The notes: generated from the sequence alone by a model not told the origin. 64,000 bases of DNA from Paenibacillus whitsoniae (GCF_003955665.1 NZ_RXHU01000042.1:164194-228193), one strand, 5' to 3'. Counted from the stretch's first letter, positions 37,121 through 46,862 are shown. Numbers and translations are program-made.

Positions 37121-40100
37121 ATGATAACTCGAAGACCCCGACGATTTTCGCAAAAATTAAGCATCGCCCTGTCCGCCCTCTTAGCTTTACAGGCTGCGCC
37201 CGCTATCAGTCCCTTCGCCACCGGGTTTTACCGCACGGCGAGCGCAGCCACCCAATCCATCGCATCTTCCGTCTTGCGCGTGGATGTGGATACCTCGTTT
37301 CCCCAGGTATCCCAGTATACATGGCTGACGAATGGTGCTGTGATGTACGGGTCGGAGGATACGCTGAATCAGATGATCATTAACGGAACTGCCTACACCC
37401 CCACCGTCGCCTTCTCATCTCCCTCATCAGACACTGCATTGTATACGCTTACATTCGCTTCGCTGCAAGTTGTCTTAACGATTCAAATGAAAGTCGTGAA
37501 CAACACGCTCTTATGGGACGTCACCCATATCGCCGAAAATGGCACCGCCAAGGTTGCCACATTGGAAATCCGCAACCATAACTTGCTCGCCGTTCGCAGC
37601 ACGCAGTCCGGCGCCGCTTTTGCAGGAAGCCGCATGTACACAGCCGTCACCGGGTCCGGTGATACGTTCAAAACCGTCACCGGCTCCCCGGCTGCCGACA
37701 GTGCGGCGGTCGATTACATGTATGGATTTCTGAACACCAGTCAGCTCGCCGGCGGGCTCTGGACGAACGCCGTCTCCGAGAATGCGGATAACGACGGGCG
37801 GGTGAAGGAGCAGACGGTAGCCAAAACCGGCTACTCGCGCACGGGTCTCTGGAGCGGCGCCTGGATCTACCGGGCCAGCGACATGACGACGCCGGATCCC
37901 CTGCCCAGCGCCAAGGTTGCCATTACGCCGGACGCCAACGGCGACGGCAGCGTGGATTGGCAGGACGGCGCCATCGCCTTCCGCAGCATCATGAACAATC
38001 CGCTCGGCGCTGACAAAGTACCGGATCTCGTCGTGCAGCGGATTCCGATGAATTTTGCGAGCCAGGCGACGAACCCGTTTACCAAGACGCTTGACGAGAC
38101 GAAGCGCATCTATAACGCCACCGACGGACTCGGCCAAATGGTGCTGCTCAAGGGCTATGGCTCGGAAGGCCATGATTCCGGGCACCCGGACTATGGCGAC
38201 ATCGGCCAGCGCCAAGGCGGCGCCGAGGATTTGAACACACTCGTCAATGCTGGAAGCGCCTACAATGCGTTCTACGGCGTCCATATTAACGGGACCGAAT
38301 CGTATCCGGAGGCGCAGGCGTTCAATGAGACACTCGTGAACAAAACGGCGCCAGGCTGGGACTGGCTGGACGCTTCGTACTATATCAACAAGCGGTACGA
38401 TTCCACTTCCGGCAGCCGGTTGTCGCGCCTACAGCAGCTTAAGAATCAGGTGCCGAACCTCGGCTACATTTATATCGACGTATGGCAGTCGAACGGCTGG
38501 GACAGCCGCCAGGCGGCACGGGAAGTGAATTCCCTGGGCTGGCCGCTCGCGACGGAGTTCCCTTCCGATCACGAGTACAACAGCATCTGGAACCATTGGG
38601 CCGTCGATTATAATTACGGCGGATCGAACATCAAAGGCTTCAACAGCCAGATCGCCCGCTTCCTGCGCAACCACCAAAAGGATACCTGGATTGCCCGCGA
38701 CCCGCTGCTCGGCGGTACGGAGCTCTCCGCTTATGAAGGCTGGCAGGGAAAAACAAGCTTCGATGCCATGATTAACATGACGTTCGGGACGGATCTGCCG
38801 ACGAAGTATTTGCAGCATTTTCCGATTCAGAAATGGACGGCGAACACGATTAACCTCACCGGCAATGTCACCGTCAGCAATACCAGCGGCACGCGGGTCA
38901 TCACGAAGGATGGGCGTACAATCCTGAACGGCAGCGCCTACCTGCTCCCTTGGAACCCCGACACGGAAGACAAATTGTATCACTGGAACGCTGCGGGGGG
39001 CAGCACGGCTTGGCAGCTGCCGGCCAGTTGGGCGGGGCTGAGCACGGTCAAGCTGTACCAGCTCTCGGATCAGGGCCGGACGCTCGTCAGCGATCTCGCC
39101 GTGACCGGAAATCAGATCACGATTCCGGCAGCGGCGAATACGGCCTATGTTGTGTATAAAGGAGCGGCTTCCTCCTCTGCCGTCAGCTCTTATGGCGAAG
39201 GCGCCGGCGTGCAGGACCCCGGCTTTAATCGAGGGAATCTGTCCGCTTGGGCCGTGGCCGGCACGGGAGCATCCGTCTCGCGGAACACCAACGGCCAGTA
39301 CGAGCTCAAAATCGGCAGCGCCTCGAGCACGACCACGGTCAGCCAGACCTTGACCGGCCTGACGCCCGGTACTTACTATGCATCCGTTTATGTCTCGACC
39401 AGCAGCGGACGGAAGGTTTACCTCGGCGTGAAAGACTACGGCGGCGCCGATGTTAACACGTATGCGGACAGCTCCTTGTGGAAAAATTACATTGCCGCCG
39501 ACGCCAAACGGGATACGACGATGCAGCGCATGTACGTCTGGTTCGATGTGCCGGCCGGTTCGACCACCGCCACGCTGTATTTGCGCACAGACTCCGGTTC
39601 GTCTTCGGTGACTTTCGACGATGTGCGGCTGGAGCGCAGCGTTCGCACTCCGAACCCGGACAATGCCTACTTCGTGCAGGACTTTGAACATGTGCCGGAC
39701 GGCTGGTATCCGTTCATCAAAGGCGCAGCCGGCGGTGTCAACGATCCGCGAACGCACCTGATGAGGCTGCACGCGCCGTTCACGCAAAAAGGCTGGAACG
39801 GACGGCCGATTGACGATGTCCTGGGCGGCAGCTGGTCGCTGATGGCGCATAAGGAATCCGCGGGCCTTCTCTACCAGACGATTCCGCAGACGCTGCGCTT
39901 TGTGCCGGGGACGACGTATACGGTCACCTTCAGCTACGAGAATCAAGCCGCCGGCGATTACGCTTTCCTTGTCGGCGACGGGACGGCGACCGTTTCCTCC
40001 ACGCCTTTGAGCGCGGCGGCTTCACCGACCACCTTCACAAAGGTATTCACAGCGGGCGCCTCCGGCAACAGCTGGATCGGGATTCAAAAGGTGAACGGCA

Positions 40101-41101
40101 ACAGTACCGACTTCATCATGGATGATCTGAAAGTGACGGTTGGCGGCACGGCCCCGGCTGATCCGACGCTGATTCCGCAAGGGCAGATGACTGCCTTGGC
40201 GACAAGCGAGGAAACCGGCAGCGACAACAATGCGGCGGCTAATGTGCTGGACGGGAATCTGTCCACGATCTGGCATACGAAGTGGAACTTATCCAACCCG
40301 CTCCCGCAGTCGATCACGTTGAATCTCGGCGGCAGCTACGCCGTGAACCAAATTCGCGTGATGCCGAGACAGGACGGCAGTACCAATGGCAATATCACCG
40401 GCTACAAGGTGTATACAAGCACCGATGGCAGCGCGTTTATGCTGGCTGCTAGCGGAACATGGGCGAACGACGCTTCGGAGAAAAGCGCGGCCTTTCCTGC
40501 CTTGACCGCCAGCTACGTGCGCCTGGAGGCGACTGCGGGCAGTGGCGGTTGGGCGTCTGCAGCGGAAATCAATATCTTTAAGGCCGGTGGATCTTCCGCC
40601 TATACGCAGGATTTCAACAGCGGCCTGGGCGGCTGGAACCGCGTGCTGGGCACCGGAACTGTCTCGCCCGTCTCGAACGGCCTTGCGATCGTTGCGAATA
40701 ATAGCTCGACCGTTGTCGTCGACAGCAATTCGCCGGCCAAGGCGGACGGCGTCTACACGTTCAAAGTGACGCCGCAAAATGCAAACGGCCGCTTCCAGGC
40801 CGTGTTCCGGTACAGCGGCACTAGCACATGGGCTGCTCTCGGCTACGACGTCGGCACATCGTGGGCGTGGACGAACGGCGCCGGCCAGTACGGCAACTTT
40901 ACAGGCCCTGCGTTAGCTAGCGGCACCACTTATACCGTAAAGATCCAGTTCACCGGATCGACCGTCACGCTGTGGGTGGACGGCTCGCAGGTGTATACAG
41001 GATCGATTGCCGGTTTGCCGACAACTGCCGGGCAGATCGGGTTCCGCAGCTGGAACGCGGGAAATATGTTGTTTGACGATGTCGTCTATAGCGACAACTA
41101 G
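37121..41101 (+). CDS. GH101 endo-alpha-N-acetylgalactosaminidase, multidomain, secreted
   Basis: 1326 residues; AAGGAGAGG precedes the ATG. Signal peptide to about residue 43. The GH101 catalytic region (about 50-680) shows HPDYGDIGQRQGGAEDL, FYGVHINGTESYPEA and YIYIDVW, where Asp453 aligns with the nucleophile of the pneumococcal enzyme. ATEF Glu479 corresponds to the acid/base. The loop between them is about six residues shorter than in pneumococcus. Then a carbohydrate-binding beta-sandwich (about 697-845), a further beta domain, an F5/8-type (CBM32-like) domain (about 1022-1160) and a LamG-like C-terminus. There is no LPXTG or SLH anchor, so it is probably released. Known members cleave core-1 O-glycans from mucin-type glycoproteins. 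Confidence 0.92.
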   Translation: MITRRPRRFSQKLSIALSALLALQAAPAISPFATGFYRTASAATQSIASSVLRVDVDTSFPQVSQYTWLTNGAVMYGSEDTLNQMIINGTAYTPTVAFSSPSSDTALYTLTFASLQVVLTIQMKVVNNTLLWDVTHIAENGTAKVATLEIRNHNLLAVRSTQSGAAFAGSRMYTAVTGSGDTFKTVTGSPAADSAAVDYMYGFLNTSQLAGGLWTNAVSENADNDGRVKEQTVAKTGYSRTGLWSGAWIYRASDMTTPDPLPSAKVAITPDANGDGSVDWQDGAIAFRSIMNNPLGADKVPDLVVQRIPMNFASQATNPFTKTLDETKRIYNATDGLGQMVLLKGYGSEGHDSGHPDYGDIGQRQGGAEDLNTLVNAGSAYNAFYGVHINGTESYPEAQAFNETLVNKTAPGWDWLDASYYINKRYDSTSGSRLSRLQQLKNQVPNLGYIYIDVWQSNGWDSRQAAREVNSLGWPLATEFPSDHEYNSIWNHWAVDYNYGGSNIKGFNSQIARFLRNHQKDTWIARDPLLGGTELSAYEGWQGKTSFDAMINMTFGTDLPTKYLQHFPIQKWTANTINLTGNVTVSNTSGTRVITKDGRTILNGSAYLLPWNPDTEDKLYHWNAAGGSTAWQLPASWAGLSTVKLYQLSDQGRTLVSDLAVTGNQITIPAAANTAYVVYKGAASSSAVSSYGEGAGVQDPGFNRGNLSAWAVAGTGASVSRNTNGQYELKIGSASSTTTVSQTLTGLTPGTYYASVYVSTSSGRKVYLGVKDYGGADVNTYADSSLWKNYIAADAKRDTTMQRMYVWFDVPAGSTTATLYLRTDSGSSSVTFDDVRLERSVRTPNPDNAYFVQDFEHVPDGWYPFIKGAAGGVNDPRTHLMRLHAPFTQKGWNGRPIDDVLGGSWSLMAHKESAGLLYQTIPQTLRFVPGTTYTVTFSYENQAAGDYAFLVGDGTATVSSTPLSAAASPTTFTKVFTAGASGNSWIGIQKVNGNSTDFIMDDLKVTVGGTAPADPTLIPQGQMTALATSEETGSDNNAAANVLDGNLSTIWHTKWNLSNPLPQSITLNLGGSYAVNQIRVMPRQDGSTNGNITGYKVYTSTDGSAFMLAASGTWANDASEKSAAFPALTASYVRLEATAGSGGWASAAEINIFKAGGSSAYTQDFNSGLGGWNRVLGTGTVSPVSNGLAIVANNSSTVVVDSNSPAKADGVYTFKVTPQNANGRFQAVFRYSGTSTWAALGYDVGTSWAWTNGAGQYGNFTGPALASGTTYTVKIQFTGSTVTLWVDGSQVYTGSIAGLPTTAGQIGFRSWNAGNMLFDDVVYSDN

Positions 41102-41112
41102 AATTGATAGGA

Positions 41113-41147
41113 GCCCTTTCCACTTTCAAACGGAAAGGGCTTTTTTC
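41113..41147 (+). terminator. Terminator of GH101 gene
   Basis: A perfect 9-base stem GCCCTTTCC (41113-41121) / GGAAAGGGC (41132-41140) followed by TTTTTT, 12 bases after the stop codon. Confidence 0.92.
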
Positions 41148-41242
41148 TCGCCCTACGGAATCAGCACCGTCCGCGAACAATGGTTTTATTTCTCCCGGAT
41201 TTGGGGATAACTGATGGAAAGGTGACAGAAAGAAGGACTGCC

Positions 41243-42799
41243 GTGCTTTTTAAATATCTCTTATCCCGAAAAAGCTGGGAGCACTCGCGGCAGCAAGCGG
41301 CTGCTCCCGGTTCAGGCATGACGCCAATATTCAGTCAAATGTCAGACAATTCCGCCTGGATTAAAGATGCGCTTGGCGCTCCTACCGATTTAGTCATCCG
41401 GACATTTACAATCGGACAAGCCGCGCATCCTTGTACGGTTGTTTGCATCGATGGTCTTGTCGATAAGGTGACGATTTACGAAGAGTTGATCAAGCCGTTG
41501 CTGGTGTACTTTTCCGATTACGGCATTACTTCAATGGATGAGTTTGCGAAGCAGGTCGCTTCAGTTATTGTAGCGAATCTAGATACGGAAGCTTCCCGTA
41601 CGTTAGAGGATGCCGTTAACACCGTATTAGCCGGCAACTGCGTACTCTTCATCGATGGCCTTGCGCAGATGTTCAGTATTGACAGTCAAGGCTGGAAAAG
41701 CAGGGGCATCGAAGAGCCGCAAACCGAGTCTGTCATTCGCGGGCCGCACGAAGGCTTTATTGAGGATCTTCGATCCAATACTGCGCTGCTGCGCAGACGG
41801 CTGCGCGACCCCAGACTCCGGCTCCGGACTTACAAGCTGGGCCTCCGTTCCAAAAGGCAGGTTGTGCTAGCCTACATTGAAGATATTATTCAGCCGGAAA
41901 TCGTCCAGGAAGCCGATCGAAGATTGAACAGTATTTCGATTGATGATATTGCTGGCTCGGCGACCGTTGAACACTGGATTGCGGACAGCTTTCTTAGCCC
42001 TTTCCCGCTCATCTCCAATACAGAAAGACCTGACAAAGTGTCCGGTGCCTTGCTGCAGGGCCGTGCCGCCATCTTAGTCGACGGCGATCCGTTCGTGCTC
42101 ATTCTTCCCATCTCGTTCGTATCCAACATTCATTCGCCGGAGGATTTCTACCAGAACTGGCTGATTTCTACCCTCACCCGGGTGCTGCGGGTATTCTCCG
42201 GGTTTATCGCGACCTTCCTGCCTGCGCTTTATATTGCACTGTTGGAATATCATCATGGGATGATTCCCTCGAAGCTGGCTTTTTCCATTGCCGGCTCCAG
42301 GGAAGGTGTTCCGTTTCCCGCAGTCGTCGAGGCGTTCATGATGGAGACAACGCTCGAGTTACTGCGGGAAGCCGGGGTGCGGTTGCCCAAAGCGATCGGT
42401 CAAACGATCGGCATTGTCGGCGGTCTGGTCATCGGCGAGGCAGCGGTGACTGCGGGGATCGTCAGTCCGGTCATGGTCATTGTCGTGGCCGTTACCGCAA
42501 TCGCCTCGTTTTCTTTTCCATCTTATTCGTTTGCCATTTCACTGCGCATGATCCGGTTTGCCATCATGATTGCCGCGGCTGCCTTTGGCCTGTACGGCAT
42601 CATTCTTGCGTTCATCATGATCAGCATCCACTTTGTCAACTTGCGGAGCTTTGGCATCCCGTATTCAGCGCCTGCGGCGCCTTTTTTTGCCAAAGATATG
42701 AAAGATACCGTTGTGCGTGCGCCACTCACCTTTATGGAGGAACGCCCCGAGACTATGAAACCGCTGGATACAAAGCGTTTGAAGAAAGAAGGGCGGTGA
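41243..42799 (+). CDS. GerA-family spore germination protein (A subunit), intact operon
   Basis: 518 residues from GTG 41243 (AAGGA 5 bases upstream). The frame opens at 41180 but has no ribosome binding site there. The N-terminal half is the soluble GerA domain (IDGLVDKVTIYEELIKPLL, NCVLFIDGLAQMFSID, RGPHEGFIEDLRSNTALLRRRLRDPRLR). The C-terminal half carries the membrane segments with AFSIAGSREGVPFPAVVEAFMME. It forms the nutrient germinant receptor in the spore inner membrane with the B and C proteins encoded next. Expression in the forespore (sigma-G) is expected from the family; I could not identify that promoter confidently. Confidence 0.93.
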   Translation: MLFKYLLSRKSWEHSRQQAAAPGSGMTPIFSQMSDNSAWIKDALGAPTDLVIRTFTIGQAAHPCTVVCIDGLVDKVTIYEELIKPLLVYFSDYGITSMDEFAKQVASVIVANLDTEASRTLEDAVNTVLAGNCVLFIDGLAQMFSIDSQGWKSRGIEEPQTESVIRGPHEGFIEDLRSNTALLRRRLRDPRLRLRTYKLGLRSKRQVVLAYIEDIIQPEIVQEADRRLNSISIDDIAGSATVEHWIADSFLSPFPLISNTERPDKVSGALLQGRAAILVDGDPFVLILPISFVSNIHSPEDFYQNWLISTLTRVLRVFSGFIATFLPALYIALLEYHHGMIPSKLAFSIAGSREGVPFPAVVEAFMMETTLELLREAGVRLPKAIGQTIGIVGGLVIGEAAVTAGIVSPVMVIVVAVTAIASFSFPSYSFAISLRMIRFAIMIAAAAFGLYGIILAFIMISIHFVNLRSFGIPYSAPAAPFFAKDMKDTVVRAPLTFMEERPETMKPLDTKRLKKEGR

Positions 42800-42803
42800 T
42801 GCG

Positions 42804-43910
42804 ATGAACACGAATTCTGACAGCTACACCGAAGAGATACGTGTGTTGGATATGGTCGTTACCGTCACTTCCATGGTCGTCGGCGTTGGCATCCTGACCT
42901 TGCCCAGGGTAATTGCCAAAACGACCCAAGCCTCTGACGGATGGATCTCGATTCTGGGAGCAGGTCTTCTCTTACTGACTGCTGCTTACATTTTGGCTAA
43001 ATATGCCGGCCTTTATTACAAGGAAGGATTCTTCGCTTTTACATCAAGACTCGTCAGCAAGCCCATCGCCGCGCTCCTTGTAGGCAGTCTTTCTGTGTAC
43101 TATATCTGCTTCAGCGCTTACGTCATCCGGGCGATTGCCAATATTTCCAAGCAGTATTTATTTGAGCGCACGCCTGTTGAAGTCGTCGCTTTAATTTTTT
43201 TACTGGTCCTGGTGTACAGCGTCGCCGGATCCCGTATTGGGATCATTCGACTCAATATGATGTTTCTGCCGATTGTTTTATTTATGATTGGCATTGTGCT
43301 GCTGTTTAGCTTAGACATTTTCCAAGTGAAGTCGTTAAAGCCATTTTTCGTGAGCGATTGGAAGGGCTTGTTAACCGCGGCGAAAAACTCGGTTCCTTCC
43401 TTTTTGGGCTTTGAGTTGATTCTTTTCTACATCAGCATGATGCGGAATCCCCACAAAGCCCCTAAAGCAGTGCTGATTGGCGTTGCCATTCCGATGGTGC
43501 TGTATATCGCCGTTTATCTAATTTGCGTAGGCGTTTTTACCCAATATGCCCTCAAAGAAATCGACTATCCGTCCATTGAGCTCGCCAAGGAAATTCAAAT
43601 TCCAGGGGAGTTTTTCGAGCGATTCGAATCGATCTTTTTTACGATATGGGTGATGACGATCTTTAATACGGCCTGCATGGCAATCGATCTTGCGGTGTAC
43701 AATTTCAGCTCACTCTTTCCCAAGCTGCCCCACAAGAAATCGGTTTTCATCCTAAGCCCCTTCATTTACTTCTTGAGCATGGTGCCTAAGAATGTCACGC
43801 AGTTTGGTAGATTAGGGGATTATGTCAGCTATATTGGCCTGTTGGTAGGTATCATGATCCCCTGCCTGCTGTATGCGGTAGCCAAAATACGCGGAGTGAA
43901 GCAGCTATGA
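42804..43910 (+). CDS. GerB-family spore germination protein (B subunit, amino-acid permease fold)
   Basis: 368 residues, ten predicted membrane segments, Spore_permease family. The first segment contains the characteristic GVGILTLPRVIAK. It starts 4 bases after the gerA-type stop. It is the transporter-like subunit thought to bind the germinant in GerA receptors, in the spore inner membrane. It overlaps the downstream C-subunit gene by 4 bases (ATGA). It serves as an intact reference for the broken copy at 61497-62587. Confidence 0.93.
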   Translation: MNTNSDSYTEEIRVLDMVVTVTSMVVGVGILTLPRVIAKTTQASDGWISILGAGLLLLTAAYILAKYAGLYYKEGFFAFTSRLVSKPIAALLVGSLSVYYICFSAYVIRAIANISKQYLFERTPVEVVALIFLLVLVYSVAGSRIGIIRLNMMFLPIVLFMIGIVLLFSLDIFQVKSLKPFFVSDWKGLLTAAKNSVPSFLGFELILFYISMMRNPHKAPKAVLIGVAIPMVLYIAVYLICVGVFTQYALKEIDYPSIELAKEIQIPGEFFERFESIFFTIWVMTIFNTACMAIDLAVYNFSSLFPKLPHKKSVFILSPFIYFLSMVPKNVTQFGRLGDYVSYIGLLVGIMIPCLLYAVAKIRGVKQL

Positions 43911-45097
43911 GGAAACTGTTGTGGATTGCGTTGATCATGTTCCTGCTTCTACTACCCGGCTGCTGGGATCGCGTTGAGATTGATCAGCGCGGATTTGTCA
44001 CCGGCGTGGCTGTGGATCAAGGTGCACAGCGCGACGACGAACAAGGTCAGACAGCCAAGACGACAAAATACTTCGGTACTTACCAGATTATCATCCCTGC
44101 CGGGCTGAAACAGACAAGCGGCACCAGCGGTACAGCCGGTACAACCAAAGGAGGTACGTATTTTAACCTTGGCGCATCCGGGAATACGATGCCTGCGATT
44201 ACAGCCAAAATTGCCTCGGAAACGAGCCGTTCGCCGTATTTTGAACATCTCCAGATTATTGTAATCTCTTCCGAGCTCTTGCGGACGCCCACCAGTTTAG
44301 CGGATATTCTGGACTATTTCTTGCGGAACAATGAAATTCGGCGCGGTGTCAAAATATTAATTAGCGAAGGGCCAGCCAAAAAAGTATTATCCATCGATGC
44401 TAAGAATGAAAAGTATCCCATCAACTATGTCGAATCGACGATCAACAACATTAAAAACAATAACAACATGGTTCCTGCAACCCGCATCGGCGATCTGCAT
44501 GAGCAGCTTATTAAAGATGTCAGTTACACCATTCAAAAAGTGAGTTCCTCTGGCGGCGGTATCTCGCTTACGGGAGCTGCGGTGTTCTCGCCCCAGAACC
44601 AGTTCATCGGATTCTTGAACAACGAAGAGACCCTTGGCCTCAACTTGCTGAAAGGAGATGTCCGAGGCGGCGATCTTGAAACCCAAGTAGAAGGGCAGCT
44701 TATTAATTTCACCTTCGACAACGAGAACAGCCGATTCCGTGCGGTCATCGCCGACAACAAGGTCCAAAAGCTGATTGTCTCTATCAAAGCAGAGGGCAGT
44801 CTGAACAAATCCTCCCACGAGTTCGATCTCACGGATGAGAAAATCGTGAATCTCCTTGAGCAAGAAGTTGAACATCGCGTTGAACAGGTTAGTTTGAACA
44901 CCATCAGTGTCCTGCAGAAAAAATATAAAAAAGATGTCGTCGGCTTAGGCGAATATTTGAACCAAAATCACTACAGGCAGTGGAAAACCATGGAAAAGGA
45001 TTGGAACGATGGCGATCATCTGTTCTCAACCATGGATATTGAAGTGCATGTTCAGGTTGCGATTCGCCGAATCGGAGATATTAATAGAAGCGAGTGA
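43907..45097 (+). CDS. GerC-family spore germination lipoprotein (C subunit)
   Basis: 396 residues. Lipoprotein signal peptide with LPGC lipobox followed by WDRVEIDQRGFVTGVAVD, the hallmark start of GerC proteins. The C-terminus ends with a YRQWKTMEKDWND segment and a beta strand, which is the part missing in frame from the second gerC copy in this window. It completes the A-B-C receptor operon. A tract of Gly/Thr-rich low complexity near residues 66-85 is a minor oddity. Confidence 0.92.
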   Translation: MRKLLWIALIMFLLLLPGCWDRVEIDQRGFVTGVAVDQGAQRDDEQGQTAKTTKYFGTYQIIIPAGLKQTSGTSGTAGTTKGGTYFNLGASGNTMPAITAKIASETSRSPYFEHLQIIVISSELLRTPTSLADILDYFLRNNEIRRGVKILISEGPAKKVLSIDAKNEKYPINYVESTINNIKNNNNMVPATRIGDLHEQLIKDVSYTIQKVSSSGGGISLTGAAVFSPQNQFIGFLNNEETLGLNLLKGDVRGGDLETQVEGQLINFTFDNENSRFRAVIADNKVQKLIVSIKAEGSLNKSSHEFDLTDEKIVNLLEQEVEHRVEQVSLNTISVLQKKYKKDVVGLGEYLNQNHYRQWKTMEKDWNDGDHLFSTMDIEVHVQVAIRRIGDINRSE

Positions 45098-45105
45098 TAA
45101 GCCAT

Positions 45106-45243
45106 ATGCTTCAAGCTTTTGTACACATGCTGCCATCCTGGGATGTATTTCTCTGCACAGCGCTTGCTTTTGTCATCCCCTACTCCATTAATAAGGTCAA
45201 CGAAATCCTGCATAAATACGGCGATCCACCGTGGAAACAATAA
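45106..45243 (+). CDS. Small single-span membrane ORF at end of ger operon (possible D-type subunit)
   Basis: A 45-codon frame starting 8 bases after the gerC stop. It has one strongly hydrophobic helix (about residues 12-26) followed by a charged, proline-containing tail (KYGDPPWKQ). The ribosome binding site is weak. Some gerA operons encode a small membrane D protein that modulates receptor function; those described are usually longer with two helices, so the assignment is tentative. Position, direction and amphipathic layout argue that it is a real gene. Confidence 0.5.
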   Translation: MLQAFVHMLPSWDVFLCTALAFVIPYSINKVNEILHKYGDPPWKQ

Positions 45244-45458
45244 GCGAAATCGGCAAGAATCCAAAGATAAACGGCTCCACCGTCATTTCACGGACGGAAG
45301 CGTTACCGATGGCATAGAGCCACTTCGAGGATAAACTTTGCTGATATGTTTAAAAAATGCAAAGTGCGTTTCGAGCCCTCGCCATGAAAACGGATGCCTT
45401 TCCAAATATCGGATAGTAGTGGGTCTACGGCTCCGCAGCTACAATAGAAATGAGCAAA

Positions 45459-45499
45459 ACACCAAGAACTGGCGGCCTTCCGTTTTCTTGGTGTTTTTG
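45459..45499 (+). terminator. Terminator downstream of ger operon
   Basis: A perfect 10-base stem ACACCAAGAA (45459-45468) / TTCTTGGTGT (45485-45494) followed by TTTTG. The remaining bases of the 371-base gap 45244-45614 hold only weak local pairing (CCGTC/GACGG, GGCTC/GAGCC near 45272-45320) and no recognised riboswitch. Confidence 0.85.
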
Positions 45500-45614
45500 T
45501 TAGCTCAATGGAGAGGAGGAGAATGCACGAACTTGCTGGGTAAGGATCGAAAAGTCACCGAGAACAGCTCGCATGCATTGCCCGTTGGACCCAATAACGA
45601 TTAGGAGGAATGTT

Positions 45615-46862
45615 ATGAAAGTCAAAATTTTTCTGCTTGCGCTTGTCTTGTTTATTGTGATGGGATCCGTCCAGGCGATGGCGGCCCCAAAGTATAATAC
45701 ATTTGAGCGGCCCGCGAGAGGAAGCGCTTACACTTTGGCACAATGGGGCATTGACGGCTGGAGTGCGCCGTGGGACTTCGGCATGAGCACGAGAACGTGG
45801 ATGGACGGCTACAATTTCAATCATTCAGGGGGCCAGTCGCTTCGCGTCTTTTATCCTGCAGGGCAAATCGATCCGCCTAACTCCGGCGCACAGGCTCCAT
45901 TTGATATTACGCCTGGACAGGAATATTATTTGTCATACTGGGTGCGGTTCAGCAGTGACTTCAGTTGGGGCACGACCGAGCATGCAGGCAAATTAGGACT
46001 CGGTCTCGCCGGCGGCGGCGCATGTTCGGGCGGCATTCCCTGCACCGGCTATAACGGTTTCACGTCCCGGATGATTTGGCGTGCGGGCGGTCAGGCAGCA
46101 ATCTACTACTATCATATGGACGACGCCGGCCAATACGGTGACTATGCCATACTCAAAAACAACGGTGCCGACATCTATTACCCCCGTGGCACCTGGGTCA
46201 ACATCGTACAGCGCCTGAAGGTGAATACCGTGACGGCCGGTAACGCCAACCCCGACGGCGAAATTCAAATCTGGTACAACGGCGTCTCGGCCGCCAACAT
46301 TACTGGCTTGCGCTTTGTCCGCAACGGCGACTTGGTCGACAAAGCGTACTTCTCCTCCTTCTTCGGCGGGGCCACCTCCGCCTTCGCGCCACAGAACGAT
46401 TCTTACATCTGGTATGACGATTTGAAGGTGTCTACCAACAAGAACGACATCTGCGAATTGAGTCCTGGCGGCTGCTTCACCCGCACATTTCAGGCGGAGA
46501 GTTATAACGCCATGAGCGGCGTCATGACCGAAACGACGCCGGATACCGGTGGCGGGCAAAACGTCGGCGGCATCGACAACCAGGATTGGATCGCGTTTAC
46601 GGGCGTCAATATCCCGACGTCTGGTCGATATTTGGTCGAGTACCGGATCGCAACGCCCAACGACGGTGGCAAACTGTCGCTTGACCTGAACGGCGGCGCT
46701 ACCGTCCTGGGCGAGATCAATATCCCGAATACTGGCAGCTTCTCCACGTATCGAACCGTCTCGCACGAGGTGAATATTTCTGCCGGCACCTACCAGTTCG
46801 GCCTCTACGCCGTCACCGGCGGATTCGATATCAACTGGTGGAAAATCACGAAGCTGTATTAG
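45615..46862 (+). CDS. Secreted PL14-like lyase with C-terminal CBM6
   Basis: 415 residues from ATG 45615, with AGGAGG 6 bases upstream (the frame extends further 5' without a site). A signal peptide ends near residue 24. Residues 25-290 resemble PL14-family lyases: YYLSYWVRFSSDF, HAGKLGLGLAGG, YNGFTSRMIWRAGGQ, YYYHMDDAGQYGDY. Known PL14 enzymes cleave alginate or glucuronan. Residues about 303-415 form a CBM6-type beta-sandwich (FQAESYN ... VGGIDNQDWIAFTGVNIP). It stands alone after the ger operon terminator; no promoter was recognised. Substrate uncertain. Confidence 0.82.
   Translation: MKVKIFLLALVLFIVMGSVQAMAAPKYNTFERPARGSAYTLAQWGIDGWSAPWDFGMSTRTWMDGYNFNHSGGQSLRVFYPAGQIDPPNSGAQAPFDITPGQEYYLSYWVRFSSDFSWGTTEHAGKLGLGLAGGGACSGGIPCTGYNGFTSRMIWRAGGQAAIYYYHMDDAGQYGDYAILKNNGADIYYPRGTWVNIVQRLKVNTVTAGNANPDGEIQIWYNGVSAANITGLRFVRNGDLVDKAYFSSFFGGATSAFAPQNDSYIWYDDLKVSTNKNDICELSPGGCFTRTFQAESYNAMSGVMTETTPDTGGGQNVGGIDNQDWIAFTGVNIPTSGRYLVEYRIATPNDGGKLSLDLNGGATVLGEINIPNTGSFSTYRTVSHEVNISAGTYQFGLYAVTGGFDINWWKITKLY

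Noticed and set aside
38429..39946. Minus-strand open frame of 505 codons opposite the GH101 gene
   Set aside because: Antisense shadow: the plus strand encodes clear GH101 and carbohydrate-binding domains there, and the minus frame shows no recognisable domain.
45260..45450. Possible riboswitch between the ger operon and the PL14-like gene
   Set aside because: Some short pairings exist, but the conserved core sequences of c-di-GMP, M-box, T-box and other classes I know are not present, and a terminator separates the segment from the next gene.
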